From assembly GCF_003072505.1 (NCBI RefSeq), contig NZ_NTGB01000001.1, positions 1,743,193 through 1,784,444 of the forward strand: 41,252 nucleotides of DNA, given 5' to 3'. How positions within the stretch are numbered: position 1 is the stretch's first letter; each line of letters starts with the position of its first letter. Shown in pieces: positions 1 through 7,230 of the stretch. Made by a program: the position numbers and the translations under genes. This DNA is from Polynucleobacter rarus. Its GTDB lineage: Bacteria > Pseudomonadota > Gammaproteobacteria > Burkholderiales > Burkholderiaceae. Under the pieces are notes generated by a model. It was given only the letters and a program-made list of their open reading frames with translations. It was not told where the DNA came from and ran no database searches.

Positions 1-94
1 GTTTAATTTTTGGATCATTACTTGGCTCCATTCAAGTTAAGTCGCTAGTCTGCAACTTCGTCGATCAAGGCGATTTGTGCACAGATAGAAAGAA

Positions 95-124
95 TGTCCT
101 GCTTTAGGCAGGACATTTTTTTTA
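95..124 (+). terminator. Rho-independent terminator
   Basis: A perfect 8-bp stem (TGTCCTGC / GCAGGACA) with a 5-nt loop is followed by nine T residues on the plus strand. It presumably ends a plus-strand gene whose body lies left of the window. Bases 1-94 hold no gene I can recognise; a short open frame at 3-107 runs into the hairpin and is not convincing. Confidence 0.85.
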
Positions 125-259
125 GTAGGTGGGAGAGGCTCACACACCAATTCTCTGGATTCTTATCCTTCTCTTAGATTTCCCACTTGTTATTTCATAG
201 CGGATTAAGGAGGGGTAATTGGGTGTTTGATAGAATTAAAAAAACAACAAGGAGATATC

Positions 260-685
260 ATGCTTAGCATTACAAAAAAAGATTTTGTCCTGCAAAGAAA
301 AAACTTCCAACTACAAAATCCATGGAATATATTACGATTAATTGCAGGCGCATTTTTTATACCTCATGCACTAAGTAAGGTAGTGAATGGTGCTCTTAAT
401 CCAGGGATTGTTGGTTTTTTTGATAAGGCCGGATTTCACCCGCCAGAATTTTGGGTGACATTAGCATTTCTAGCGGAGATGGTATGTGGTATTGCCCTTA
501 TCTTGGGGATATGTACTCGATTTGCCGCACTTGGTGCCGGCTTCACCTTGTTGATTGCTGTATACGCCTTGCAGGTTGTTAAAGGATTTGGTTGGCTTTG
601 GAACTTTGGCGGATATGAATATCCTGTTTTTTGGGCGATTGTCTGTTTCAGTGTATCAATCCATGCGTTCCAGGAACGCCGTTAA
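260..685 (+). CDS. DoxX family membrane protein
   Basis: A 141-aa DoxX-type integral membrane protein of the inner membrane. The ATG at 260 is chosen because AAGGAG lies just upstream (249-254); a longer frame from a TTG at 227 has no such signal. After a polar N-terminus, the protein has a first hydrophobic segment with the family-like pattern LRLIAGAFFIPHALSKV, then three more (around residues 65-85, 88-108 and 117-135), giving the usual four helices, and the length is normal for the family. DoxX proteins are linked to redox or quinone functions, but the substrate cannot be told from sequence. It stands alone between a terminator and the first ATVSRYI gene, so it may be ordinary chromosome or island cargo. 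Confidence 0.8.
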   Translation: MLSITKKDFVLQRKNFQLQNPWNILRLIAGAFFIPHALSKVVNGALNPGIVGFFDKAGFHPPEFWVTLAFLAEMVCGIALILGICTRFAALGAGFTLLIAVYALQVVKGFGWLWNFGGYEYPVFWAIVCFSVSIHAFQERR

Positions 686-725
686 GTTTGAGGATGGATT
701 CTGTCCTTGAGGGCTTTATCGTGAT

Positions 726-1127
726 GTGATGATTCTTAAGATTTCTTTAGAAATGGATAAGAAATCCATCAAAAAGATATTCAATCAAATATTAAAAAAG
801 AGGCACTCAACAAAGCGGGGTCGACCAGCACAAAAGTTTGGAAAAAGCACTGCGAAATACCCAATCAATCAAAACTTCACTATTGATAACCTTCGCATTG
901 GATTGGAGATCTATGATTTGTACAAAAGTACCAGAGAGGGGGATGAAAAAATGAAGTTATGGGAGATTGGAGTTGAAAAGCGAATATTAGCAGATTCTAT
1001 GCCGCATCCTAGTGATGACAACGGTGAAAAACTGCTTAAAAGAAATCGCCTAGCGGCTACTGTCAGTAGGTATATAAAGCAAACCGAAAGAAGAATAGAA
1101 AATGTCGGTAAGGGAATCTTTCCTTGA
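726..1127 (+). CDS. Small protein with C-terminal ATVSRYI motif
   Basis: A 133-aa basic protein of unknown function. The N-terminal half is Lys/Arg-rich and includes KRGRPAQKFGKS. The C-terminal half carries the pattern LWEIGVEKR - MPHPSDDN - KRNRLAATVSRYIKQTERR - GKGIFP. The same pattern occurs twice in the 332-aa protein at 36913-37911 and its tail survives in the remnant at 36601-36696, so this is a single-unit relative shared by both islands. The short helical, basic unit would fit DNA binding, but that is inference. An ATG at 756 is a possible alternative start; neither start has a strong ribosome site. It converges on the recombinase gene, 15 bp away. Confidence 0.6.
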   Translation: MMILKISLEMDKKSIKKIFNQILKKRHSTKRGRPAQKFGKSTAKYPINQNFTIDNLRIGLEIYDLYKSTREGDEKMKLWEIGVEKRILADSMPHPSDDNGEKLLKRNRLAATVSRYIKQTERRIENVGKGIFP

Positions 1128-1142
1128 TGTTGTTTAAAACAA

Positions 1143-1718
1143 CTAAGCTAACTCCACTGCCCTACGCTTCATATCGTCATTTACATCTATATATTTTTGA
1201 ACGACGCTGAGGTTACGGTGTCCGCTGATTCCCATTATCACGCGAACCCCTACCCCTTTATTTGCCAAGTTAGTTATAAAAGTACGTCTACCACTGTGAC
1301 TCGAGGCTCCCTGTAGAAAACACCGAGAGTAGAGAAAATGGAAGAACTGGGTCAAAGTGTTCGCAGTGAATCCATCGCTAGTCTTCTTTTGACTATAGAA
1401 GAACTTGAGTTGTTTGTTTGAGGGTTTATAAAAGTCTACGTATTTTTGTAGTTCTTTTTTTAGTTTTGTGCTCACAAAGACTATCCTAGCGTCATTAGTT
1501 TTTGTATTTTCAGCCCTGAGTCTTATTTCGTCTCGCACTTTATCTTGTTCATCAACTACGTCTTCATAAGTCAAACTGGCTATCTCTCCAACTCGACAGC
1601 CAGAATAAAAACTCATTGTTACGAGAGCGCGATTACGAATCGCGTGCTTACGTGTTGCTACGTGGTCTAGTACTTTACGAAGTTCATCATTATTTAATGT
1701 CTTTGCTTGCTTTGTCAT
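1143..1718 (-). CDS. Minimal tyrosine recombinase, catalytic domain only
   Basis: A 191-aa site-specific recombinase of the tyrosine (phage integrase) family. The ATG at 1718 is preceded by GGGAG on the coding strand; the open frame continues 54 codons upstream, but that part is low complexity and overlaps a conserved upstream element. Counting from this start the catalytic set is complete: Arg42 in GCRVGEIASL, Lys73, His141 and Arg144 in SSHSGRRTF, His167 in GHRNL and Tyr176 in QKYIDV. There is essentially no N-terminal core-binding domain, an architecture known from FimB/FimE-type inversion recombinases. It is clearly homologous to the 189-aa protein at 39751-40320 in the other island. Substrate sites are unknown. 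Confidence 0.85.
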   Translation of the reverse strand: MTKQAKTLNNDELRKVLDHVATRKHAIRNRALVTMSFYSGCRVGEIASLTYEDVVDEQDKVRDEIRLRAENTKTNDARIVFVSTKLKKELQKYVDFYKPSNKQLKFFYSQKKTSDGFTANTLTQFFHFLYSRCFLQGASSHSGRRTFITNLANKGVGVRVIMGISGHRNLSVVQKYIDVNDDMKRRAVELA

Positions 1719-1754
1719 ACTATCTCCCTCAAATATAATGTTTTGTAAGTGTTT

Positions 1755-1786
1755 AGTATGTTTTCTTATTTGTATTTTTCCTACCT
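1755..1786. repeat. 32-bp element conserved upstream of both minimal recombinases
   Basis: This block shares 28 of 32 positions with 40353-40384. Both read AGTATGTTTTCTTATT, then one variable base, GTA, three variable bases, and TTCCTACCT. Both copies lie 32-36 bp upstream of the recombinase start codon. The surrounding sequence is much less alike, so the block is probably under selection. It could be a promoter or operator, or a recombination site for the adjacent enzyme. The sequence does not decide between these. Confidence 0.7.
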
Positions 1787-2034
1787 GATTTTGTTGATTT
1801 GTGGCTGATTTTTTTCTATTCGTTTTCAATGACTTAAGTCTCCAATAGTCAAATATAAGAAAATATGTATTTTCATACATTTTGATAATAGTTGAGGTAA
1901 TTAATTCTTAATTGCAGAATTTATTAGACTTGCGTAAAGCTACTTCAAGCTGTTTGAAAAGCCCTAAGCTGCGTTGATATTTAGTTCGTTTTTGTTTATT
2001 ACTACTAAATTGACTTATCTAATGAGTGAGTTAA

Positions 2035-2310
2035 TTAAGGATTACGTGCCTCAATTTGAGAGGTACGGCAGTATTTCCCATCTTTAGCAATAAAATCTAT
2101 GAACTTATCATTTCCTGATGTAGTACAAGCAAACGTCCAGACTTCTTTATTAATAATGCTGGCATATTGAGTGCCTAAATCAGCACATCTTTCATACTTT
2201 GCTTTTACCTCTGAAACGCTTGTATAACATTCTTGTCCACAACCTTTTAAAAAGAAAACGCTTAATATCAAAGACAAAACTAAAAATAACCGTACATTAA
2301 AAATACCCAT
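2035..2310 (-). CDS. Small putative lipoprotein
   Basis: A 91-aa exported protein of unknown function. The N-terminus is a hydrophobic signal (VRLFLVLSLILSVFFLKGC) ending in a lipobox-like LKGC, so it is probably a lipoprotein. Lys at -2 is unusual for a lipobox. The mature part has five or six Cys residues and no domain I know. The ATG at 2310 is preferred because AGGAA lies 6 bases upstream; an ATG at 2322 in the same frame is also possible. It is the last gene of a three-gene minus-strand set with 2326-2706 and 2707-3072. Confidence 0.6.
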   Translation of the reverse strand: MGIFNVRLFLVLSLILSVFFLKGCGQECYTSVSEVKAKYERCADLGTQYASIINKEVWTFACTTSGNDKFIDFIAKDGKYCRTSQIEARNP

Positions 2311-2325
2311 TAAGTTCCTCATAAA

Positions 2326-2706
2326 TTAACAGTCACTTTTTGCTAAAGTAATCGCATACAAAGGCTTGCGCCTGCTGTCGACATAATAAAAATCAAAAGT
2401 AAAGTAGTTAAGTGCTTTTACAAATTCGGAGTTAGCACAATATTGAGATTTTGCTAGCGACTTTGCTTTTTTCTGGATATCTTTTGGTAGAGAAGATGGA
2501 TCATTAATGACATGAACATATTGAAAATAAACTTTACCTTTGTCTTCTAAGCAAGAGGTAGCTTCAAGCGTTGTTAAGAAATCAATCTTTTTGGGTAGTT
2601 GTGCGTTCATCTGCTTAGCCATTGATTGGCAATTATCTAAATTGCTATTAGCGTAAGCATTTACACAAAAAAACAAGGCAAGGAAAATTAAAGTAATTTT
2701 TTTCAT
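2326..2706 (-). CDS. Small secreted or periplasmic protein
   Basis: A 126-aa protein of unknown function with a clear Sec signal peptide (MKKITLIFLALFFCVNAYA, likely cleaved after AYA). The mature part, about 107 aa, contains four Cys residues (CQSMAKQ, SCLED, YCANSEF and the terminal Cys), suggesting disulfides and a periplasmic or extracellular site. Its ATG follows the stop of the upstream gene directly (TAAATG), so translation is probably coupled. The compact layout with 2035-2310 and 2707-3072 indicates one operon and probably island cargo. Confidence 0.6.
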   Translation of the reverse strand: MKKITLIFLALFFCVNAYANSNLDNCQSMAKQMNAQLPKKIDFLTTLEATSCLEDKGKVYFQYVHVINDPSSLPKDIQKKAKSLAKSQYCANSEFVKALNYFTFDFYYVDSRRKPLYAITLAKSDC

Positions 2707-3072
2707 TTAATAATTTAAATTTGTGTCAATCAGTACTTTGAGTCTTTCATTCTTATTGTAGTCTTCAGGTTTGTAGTAATCAGGTCTGATATACATCATC
2801 ATATTAAAAAGGTAATACTGTAAGTACTCTTTATTATCAGAATGATTTTTACTTAAATCATTAAACTCTTTGCCAGAAAGCATTCTATAGGTATCAGATG
2901 GACTAGAGAAATTGGAGCGTTGATGTTTTCTCAATTGAATATAAGCTTCATTCGCCAATTCAACAAATGCTAACTTGCTATCATTTGTTAGATTTAATTT
3001 TTTTTTATAAGCACCACAGATAACACCTAATGTTTCGTTTATTGGTGTTTTGAATATTGAAAAAAATCCCAA
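2707..3072 (-). CDS. Hypothetical protein, 121 aa
   Basis: A 121-aa protein that I do not recognise. It starts with TTG at 3072, supported by AAGGGA eight bases upstream. There is no convincing signal peptide; the sequence is mostly helical and charged, with an aromatic stretch (YLQYYLFNMMMYIRPDYY) in the second half. It is the first gene of a minus-strand set of three, and its stop abuts the ATG of the next gene. The following two genes encode exported proteins, so a shared role is likely but not defined. Confidence 0.5.
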   Translation of the reverse strand: MGFFSIFKTPINETLGVICGAYKKKLNLTNDSKLAFVELANEAYIQLRKHQRSNFSSPSDTYRMLSGKEFNDLSKNHSDNKEYLQYYLFNMMMYIRPDYYKPEDYNKNERLKVLIDTNLNY

Positions 3073-3390
3073 AGTAATCCCTTTTTTAATTTTATGTAAA
3101 ATTTTTAATTACTTGCTTTGCATATGAGCTATTACCGTTTCAAACAAAATAGCATGATCCATTATTTTCAACTTAGTCTAACATTTGGTTAGATTTCAAA
3201 GCAATATTTATTAACTTTAAACTTTGACGTAGTCTAGTTAATCAATGCTCCATTTGGTTTGATTCACATTCTAGATTACTTCACTCAAGTGCTTGACAAT
3301 GTTTACTCGAGTACTACTTTAAATATTTTAGCCAATAATCATCTAACTAAGCGTATCTCCCAACGCTTAGCCTTAATAAATAACGCAACT
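3073..3390. other. AT-rich intergenic region with dyads, possible origin region
   Basis: About 320 bp without a convincing gene, between the TTG-started hypothetical and the Rep-like gene. It contains two copies of CATTTGGTT(A/T)GATT (from 3182 and 3251), a perfect dyad at 3349-3368 with wider CTAAGCGT / ACGCTTAG arms, and a second dyad TAACGC / GCGTTA spanning the rep stop codon. A short plus-strand frame at 3259-3486 has a TTG start, overlaps rep and is not supported. Closeness to a Rep candidate and the repeats make a replication origin or Rep-binding region possible; this is inference. Confidence 0.35.
3349..3368. repeat. Dyad AAGCGT/ACGCTT, 20 bp
   Basis: The arms AAGCGT and ACGCTT are separated by 8 nt, and pairing extends outward to CTAAGCGT / ACGCTTAG. 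The arms match those of the 23-bp dyad family in the right island, but the spacer is shorter and not T-rich. There is no T-tract after the stem, so it is not an ordinary terminator. Confidence 0.55.
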
Positions 3391-3936
3391 TTAGTCAGCG
3401 TTAAGTGCGATGAAGGGGATTTGTGTATTAGCAAAATCCCAACAATCTATATTCCCTTTTTGTCCTTCTTTTGTGCCGTAATGTAATAAATGTGTTTCTG
3501 TTTGAGTTTTTATTGGTGTAATGTAAATATCGTTTTTTTGTTTTGCCTTGTTAACCCAGCAGTGTTTCCATAATACTTTTATATCTTCAGTAGTTAGTAC
3601 GCTGGGTATATTACCTAAATAAATGTTGTAGTGAAAAGACTTTTGGCGATTCGCTGTCTCTTTTGTGCCTTCAAGTGTTGGTATGAATAATGGTCGATAA
3701 AGTTGTGGCTTTCGTTTTGCGCGATTGCCATATAGTTCTCTATTAAAACAATTTAGTGCGTATCTTAGATCTTTGCCTAAATTCGTTTTCATTCTTTCAA
3801 TATCTTTAGCATCTTTGTGATAAGCGCGGTAAAAACTTTGCGCAACCAAGTAGTGCGTGATGTGATTTTGTTGCTGATTTAAAAAATCTCTAATTATTTC
3901 TATTGTCTGTTCCATGCCTTTATTTATGCCGAACAT
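3391..3936 (-). CDS. Putative HUH-type replication initiator (Rep)
   Basis: A 181-aa protein with features of small single-tyrosine HUH replication endonucleases. The sequence FHYNIYLGNIP (His102, with Asn104 where a second His or Gln is usual) resembles motif 2. LLHYGTKEG supplies Tyr153 and Lys156, the YxxK pattern of motif 3. The segment between (LWKHCW, NDIYITPI) has the alternating hydrophobic pattern of a Rep beta-sheet. Such enzymes nick DNA and attach covalently to it to start rolling-circle replication. The ATG at 3936 has GGAA upstream; Met8 at 3915 is an alternative. It is divergent from the alpA operon, as in integrative satellites. The assignment rests on motifs read by eye and the degenerate HxN is a caution. 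Confidence 0.5.
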   Translation of the reverse strand: MFGINKGMEQTIEIIRDFLNQQQNHITHYLVAQSFYRAYHKDAKDIERMKTNLGKDLRYALNCFNRELYGNRAKRKPQLYRPLFIPTLEGTKETANRQKSFHYNIYLGNIPSVLTTEDIKVLWKHCWVNKAKQKNDIYITPIKTQTETHLLHYGTKEGQKGNIDCWDFANTQIPFIALNAD

Positions 3937-4055
3937 AACAATTCCATAATTATTTATGAAAACATTACATTCGGCTAGGAATCAGGCAAATAAAGGTCGC
4001 GAAGGTAAATAAGAGAAATTAAAGTAAAGACTTATTTAACTTTTTGGAGAAAGAA

Positions 4056-4502
4056 ATGAGTACCTTAAACACATTGAAATTAGTAGTCGGCAAACGACAT
4101 TTAACTGCTAGTCCTGCTGTACATAGAAGAAACAAACTTGTAAATAAGTTACACGAACAATTGGAACTTTGCGAAGCTAAACAAGCTGGCAAGACTTACG
4201 CACCCAAGCAATTAAAAACTTATGTAAATCGGCAAACTGGTGAACGCATGACTGTTGAAACTGTCAAGCGTGTGAAAGAATGGTTTTGGACAAATGAAGC
4301 TGGCAAGATTAACTTGGCAATCAAGTACGGTGCTAAAACACTAATGCTGAATAAAAAAACTCGAGCCAATTGCATTGAGCTTAATTCGGTTGATGAGTTA
4401 ATAACAGTATTAAAAGCAATAAAACTAGATGTACTTAATGGTGTGCTTGATGATGCAATTGCAGAAGTTAGTACAGCAACTAAGGCGGGATTTGCCAAAT
4501 GA
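4056..4502 (+). CDS. DUF6641-like hypothetical protein
   Basis: A 148-aa protein whose N-terminus (MSTLNTLKLVVGKRHL), the block RRNKLVNKLHEQL and the block RVKEWFWTNEAGKINLAIKYG recall a family I know as DUF6641 from proteobacterial integrative elements; this is from memory and was not checked. There is no signal peptide or membrane segment. The ATG at 4056 is preferred because GGAGA precedes it; an upstream TTG at 4044 sits on that ribosome site. Its last codon overlaps the alpA start (ATGA at 4499-4502), so the two are co-translated. The role is unknown; the context suggests replication or regulation of the element. Confidence 0.65.
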   Translation: MSTLNTLKLVVGKRHLTASPAVHRRNKLVNKLHEQLELCEAKQAGKTYAPKQLKTYVNRQTGERMTVETVKRVKEWFWTNEAGKINLAIKYGAKTLMLNKKTRANCIELNSVDELITVLKAIKLDVLNGVLDDAIAEVSTATKAGFAK

Positions 4503-4699
4503 ATCCACTTCAATTTGATCGCATTGTGCGCATGAGAGAATTAAAGAAGTTAATTGGGTTAAGTAATGCCACAATTTATCGCTACATAAAACGTAACGAA
4601 TTCCCAAGACCTTTTCAAATATCTGCTAACTGTGTTGGGTGGCGCTTGAGTGTCGTTGAAGACTGGATTAAAGCAAGAGAAAATCAGCGCCCTAGCTAA
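4499..4699 (+). CDS. alpA: AlpA family phage-type transcriptional regulator
   Basis: A 66-aa MerR-like winged-helix protein of the AlpA / excisionase family. It has the typical layout: MRELKKLIGLSNATIYRYIK (recognition helix), FPRPFQI, then GWRLSVVEDWIKAR. In known cases such proteins activate integrase or excision genes of cryptic prophages and islands. The start overlaps the stop of the upstream gene by 4 bases. The element's integrase lies 536 bp downstream on the opposite strand and is the likely target, by analogy. The symbol refers to the family rather than to a demonstrated ortholog. Confidence 0.85.
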   Translation: MNPLQFDRIVRMRELKKLIGLSNATIYRYIKRNEFPRPFQISANCVGWRLSVVEDWIKARENQRPS

Positions 4700-4707
4700 A
4701 TAACTGT

Positions 4708-5046
4708 ATGAACAAATATGTATTAACTTTGCGTGTCAGGGGAAGAATTTTAAAAACTGCAGTCTTTGCGGAAAGCCCCCTATATGCGCAGCTAATTTGT
4801 GAATACTTGTATGGTATTAACAGTGTGCTAGGAACAGTTGTAAGGGTGGCTAAAGAGGATTTAAGCGTTGAAATTTTGGACGAAGTTGCAGGCTTTCTTA
4901 AACCCATTAAACCTCTAACGCCACAACAAGCAAGAATTGATGGTTTAAAAAAACAAAAAGATAACGCGACTAAACAACTTAAAGCTGAACGCGATAGACA
5001 GAAGCTGGCCAAAGCACAACAGCAGATTTTTAATTTAAATCGCTAA
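4708..5046 (+). CDS. Hypothetical protein, 112 aa
   Basis: A 112-aa protein of unknown function. The first 65 residues could form a small alpha/beta domain (YVLTLRVRGRILKTAVFAE, followed by AQLICEYLYG). The C-terminal 40 residues are a highly charged, probably coiled helix rich in Lys, Gln and Ala. It starts 8 bp after alpA and is probably the third gene of that operon. No ribosome site is obvious, so coupling to alpA is likely. A DNA- or protein-binding accessory of the element is plausible but not shown. Confidence 0.55.
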   Translation: MNKYVLTLRVRGRILKTAVFAESPLYAQLICEYLYGINSVLGTVVRVAKEDLSVEILDEVAGFLKPIKPLTPQQARIDGLKKQKDNATKQLKAERDRQKLAKAQQQIFNLNR

Positions 5047-5082
5047 AAAAATTGTTGCGCAAATTTCACGCAATCCGAGGTT

Positions 5083-5141
5083 GTTAACCACACCACTTCT
5101 AATCTAAGTCACGCTTAAAATCACAAAAAATTGTGGTTAAC
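5083..5141. repeat. Inverted repeat near the 3' end of the integrase gene
   Basis: A perfect 10-bp inverted repeat, GTTAACCACA (5083-5092) and TGTGGTTAAC (5132-5141), separated by 39 bp. Each arm contains the palindrome GTTAAC. It lies in the 188-bp gap between the end of the small operon and the end of the convergent integrase gene. It could be a regulator-binding pair or a weak bidirectional terminator; there is no T-tract directly after it. Confidence 0.5.
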
Positions 5142-5234
5142 CTTTAAAAATAAAGCCAATTTATTGTTCTTTAATATGCAACAAGACAGGTATAGCTAGG
5201 TTACTTAAGTAATACTTTTCGTTTGACCAAATGA

Positions 5235-6458
5235 TTACTTGCCAACAAACTTGTGTGCCACATCCCTTAGCTTTAAATGTTCGTAATGTTTGTTAATCAT
5301 GGTGGTACTAGTACCCATATGTTTAGCTAGTTGTATTTCAGTTACGGCACCCCTGACGATCATTTTAGTAGCATAAAAGTGCCTTAAGCTGTACAAGGTT
5401 CTTTCGGTATTTGAGTCTTTGTCTTTTAATAAATTCACATTCGGCAAACTTAAGAACCTAGCAAACATTCTTCCATACTTGGACTGTGCGCTGTCTGGTG
5501 ATAAATCTTCATGCCTAAAGACGAACTTATCGACTTTTTTATTGATTAATTGCTCAAAACTATACTTTCGCAAATCTTCGTCCAAGTCTTTTATGCGTGT
5601 TAGGCATTTGGCTACTAAAGTTGGCACATAAATGGTTCTACCTGAGGTTTTACCTTTGACATACATGGTCAACATCACTTGACCATTTACGTTTTCATAA
5701 CCAATGTGTTGCCATTTCAAGTTCATTGATTCTGTGCCAGCCCTTATGCCAGTATTAGCCAAAATCAAGATGTAGTTATATAAAGTTGTTCTTACTTTTA
5801 TCTCATTGCCTTGTCTTGCAGTTTGAATCCAATCCCTTAACTTATTTAATATGGTTTTGTATTCCTTTAATAAAAAGCTGGGGCGCCTATCACTGCTGAC
5901 ACCTTTGTTTTCTAGGTGTGGCACTTGGACTTTTGTCATAAAGCCTCTTAATAGTGCTTCGTCAAAAACCCTATTAAAAGCCACATTGTGTGTGTTTATT
6001 ACAGCTTGGCTAGGTTCAATCGGTTCTTTGCGATTGTGATTCATGCGTTCTTTACGCTGTCGGTCAAAATCAGCCAATGTTGCGTAGTCAATCTTGTCGA
6101 TGTTGTGACTGCCAAGTAATGGGATGATGTAGCCATTGATAGCTTGTATATAACGCTTGTATGTAACTTTGCCATTGCCACTGTCTAACTCCGCTTGCAT
6201 ACGCTTTATAGCAAGTCTAGCAACCGTTGTTACACGCTTGCTTGTGACAAGCAGACCTTCTCGTTCCAAAACCCTAGCACGTACAATAATTTCCATTGCT
6301 TCGCGTTTAGCGTCAGCTAGTTTGGTTTTTTTAGTAGTTGAACGTGTCCACTTGCTGTTAGCTTTGTAGCGCAGTTGCCAATGTGGTGAGCCAGCTCTTT
6401 GGTAAAGTGTTGCTTCACCTTCGTGTATGTGAATCGTATGCTCTGCTTTTTTTGGCAC
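5235..6458 (-). CDS. int: Tyrosine integrase of the tRNA-Leu island
   Basis: A 407-aa tyrosine recombinase. The N-terminal 60 residues form an AP2-like arm-binding segment (LYQRAGSPHWQLRYK), residues about 85-190 a core-binding domain, and the rest the catalytic domain with Arg in NTGIRAGTESMNL, the LYSLRHFYAT block, and the terminal HMG...HYEHL block with the nucleophilic Tyr. The start is GTG at 6458, with no clear ribosome site. The N-terminus faces an attachment repeat 59 bp away, the standard arrangement for an integrase using a tRNA 3' end. It shares length and layout with the integrase at 32722-33945 but is clearly diverged from it. It probably catalyses integration and excision of the left island. 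Confidence 0.9.
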   Translation of the reverse strand: MPKKAEHTIHIHEGEATLYQRAGSPHWQLRYKANSKWTRSTTKKTKLADAKREAMEIIVRARVLEREGLLVTSKRVTTVARLAIKRMQAELDSGNGKVTYKRYIQAINGYIIPLLGSHNIDKIDYATLADFDRQRKERMNHNRKEPIEPSQAVINTHNVAFNRVFDEALLRGFMTKVQVPHLENKGVSSDRRPSFLLKEYKTILNKLRDWIQTARQGNEIKVRTTLYNYILILANTGIRAGTESMNLKWQHIGYENVNGQVMLTMYVKGKTSGRTIYVPTLVAKCLTRIKDLDEDLRKYSFEQLINKKVDKFVFRHEDLSPDSAQSKYGRMFARFLSLPNVNLLKDKDSNTERTLYSLRHFYATKMIVRGAVTEIQLAKHMGTSTTMINKHYEHLKLRDVAHKFVGK

Positions 6459-6516
6459 AAGTGTCTGTTTTTAAAACAATTTTAAAAATATAACACTTTT
6501 CGGTACAGTAGAGCGA

Positions 6517-6648
6517 GTGATTTTGTGCAACGTTTGTGCAACGTGACTTCATGGTTTAAGTTAGTAAATGCTATTACTATAACCAATGCATTTCATGGTG
6601 CCGCGGGTCGGACTCGAACCGACACACTTATTAGGCGGGAGATTTTGA
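6517..6648. repeat. Attachment repeat copy 1 (tRNA-Leu 3' fragment plus flank)
   Basis: A 132-bp direct repeat of 7605-7736 at an offset of exactly 1088 bp, with only four mismatches seen by eye, all in the first 60 bp. Positions 6596-6648 duplicate the 3' 53 nt of the tRNA-Leu gene, from the CCA end to the U just 5' of the anticodon; identity stops inside the anticodon loop, a usual crossover place for tyrosine integrases. The rest is flank on the integrase side. It marks the junction between the integrase-bearing island and the parDE segment. Confidence 0.9.
6522..6543. repeat. Tandem 11-bp repeats, probable integrase arm sites
   Basis: Two adjacent exact copies of TTTGTGCAACG (6522-6532 and 6533-6543) lie between the attachment core and the integrase start. 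In the second att copy they recur at 7610-7631, with one changed base in the second unit. Position, tandem layout and conservation fit arm-type integrase binding sites, or an operator for int. Confidence 0.6.
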
Positions 6649-6904
6649 TTTTACTGTACATACTAAAGTACTATATAAATGCTGACTCTAAAGCTAACTA
6701 AAATCTTTGTGCTTCGTTTTGTGAAATGTAAAAAATGTAAATAATCAACAAAATAAATCAGCTTTCTACTTGATTTTTAAGAAATACACCTATTTATACC
6801 CTGGCGGTTTCAAGGTTGAAGTGCAAAAATTGCTGGATGATGCTGCCTCAAAACAAATACCTTACCCAAAATAAGTTTTTAAATTACCATTGACGAAGTC
6901 ACAT
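6649..6904. other. Intergenic region with a gene-end remnant
   Basis: About 250 bp between the first att copy and the parDE promoter. I see no intact gene. A frame ending at the TAA at 6872-6874 encodes a plausible C-terminus (KYTYLYPGGFKVEVQKLL, then DDAASKQIPYPK) with no usable start and an AT-rich lead-in, so it may be the tail of a deleted gene. The protein family was not recognised. Confidence 0.35.
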
Positions 6905-6941
6905 TTCCTAAGTAGGATTAAATCCTATCAACTATAGGAAA
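6905..6941. promoter_or_regulatory. Nested palindromes upstream of parD, probable autoregulatory operator
   Basis: An inner perfect dyad TAGGATT-A-AATCCTA (6913-6927) lies inside an outer pair TTTCCTA / TAGGAAA (6905-6911 and 6935-6941). They end 6 bp before the parD ATG, and the right outer arm includes the AGGAA ribosome site. ParD-type antitoxins with a ribbon-helix-helix fold commonly bind such dyads to repress their own operon; the assignment here is by position and symmetry. Confidence 0.6.
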
Positions 6942-6946
6942 CCCAT

Positions 6947-7225
6947 ATGAGGACAACACTTCAATTTAGTATCACCTTACCAAATGAAATGGCGGAAATT
7001 GTAAAAAATAAAGTTGCTTCTGGCGAGTATGCAAGTGAAAGCGAAGTCCTAAGAGATGGCATGCGTGCTCTGATGGCTCGTGATAAAGCCATCGATAGTT
7101 GGTTATTTCAAACTGTCGTACCCGCCTATGACGCTTTAAAGGAAGATCCTTCAAGGGCACTTTTGCTTGACCAAGTTAGAAAAAGACTAGCCGCTGAACA
7201 CGAAAAAGCTACGTTAAAAGAGTAA
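6947..7225 (+). CDS. parD: ParD-type antitoxin
   Basis: A 92-aa antitoxin of the ParD / CopG group. The N-terminal half has the ribbon-helix-helix pattern: a beta strand TTLQFSITLP, then helix EMAEIVKNKVASGEY, then ASESEVLRDGMRAL. The charged C-terminal half would wrap the toxin. The ATG follows AGGAA and an operator-like palindrome. The toxin gene starts 5 bp downstream, the classic antitoxin-first order. It neutralises ParE and probably represses the operon. The pair sits alone between two attachment repeats, so it probably stabilises the segment or the array. Confidence 0.9.
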   Translation: MRTTLQFSITLPNEMAEIVKNKVASGEYASESEVLRDGMRALMARDKAIDSWLFQTVVPAYDALKEDPSRALLLDQVRKRLAAEHEKATLKE

Positions 7226-7230
7226 GTCAA

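Noticed and set aside
3..107. Open frame at the left edge
   Set aside because: It runs into the terminator hairpin and shows no recognisable protein pattern; another frame stops at 40. No gene end can be assigned.
3259..3486. Plus-strand frame with a TTG start
   Set aside because: It overlaps the end of the Rep-like gene, has no ribosome site, and its codons are a shadow of the opposite strand.
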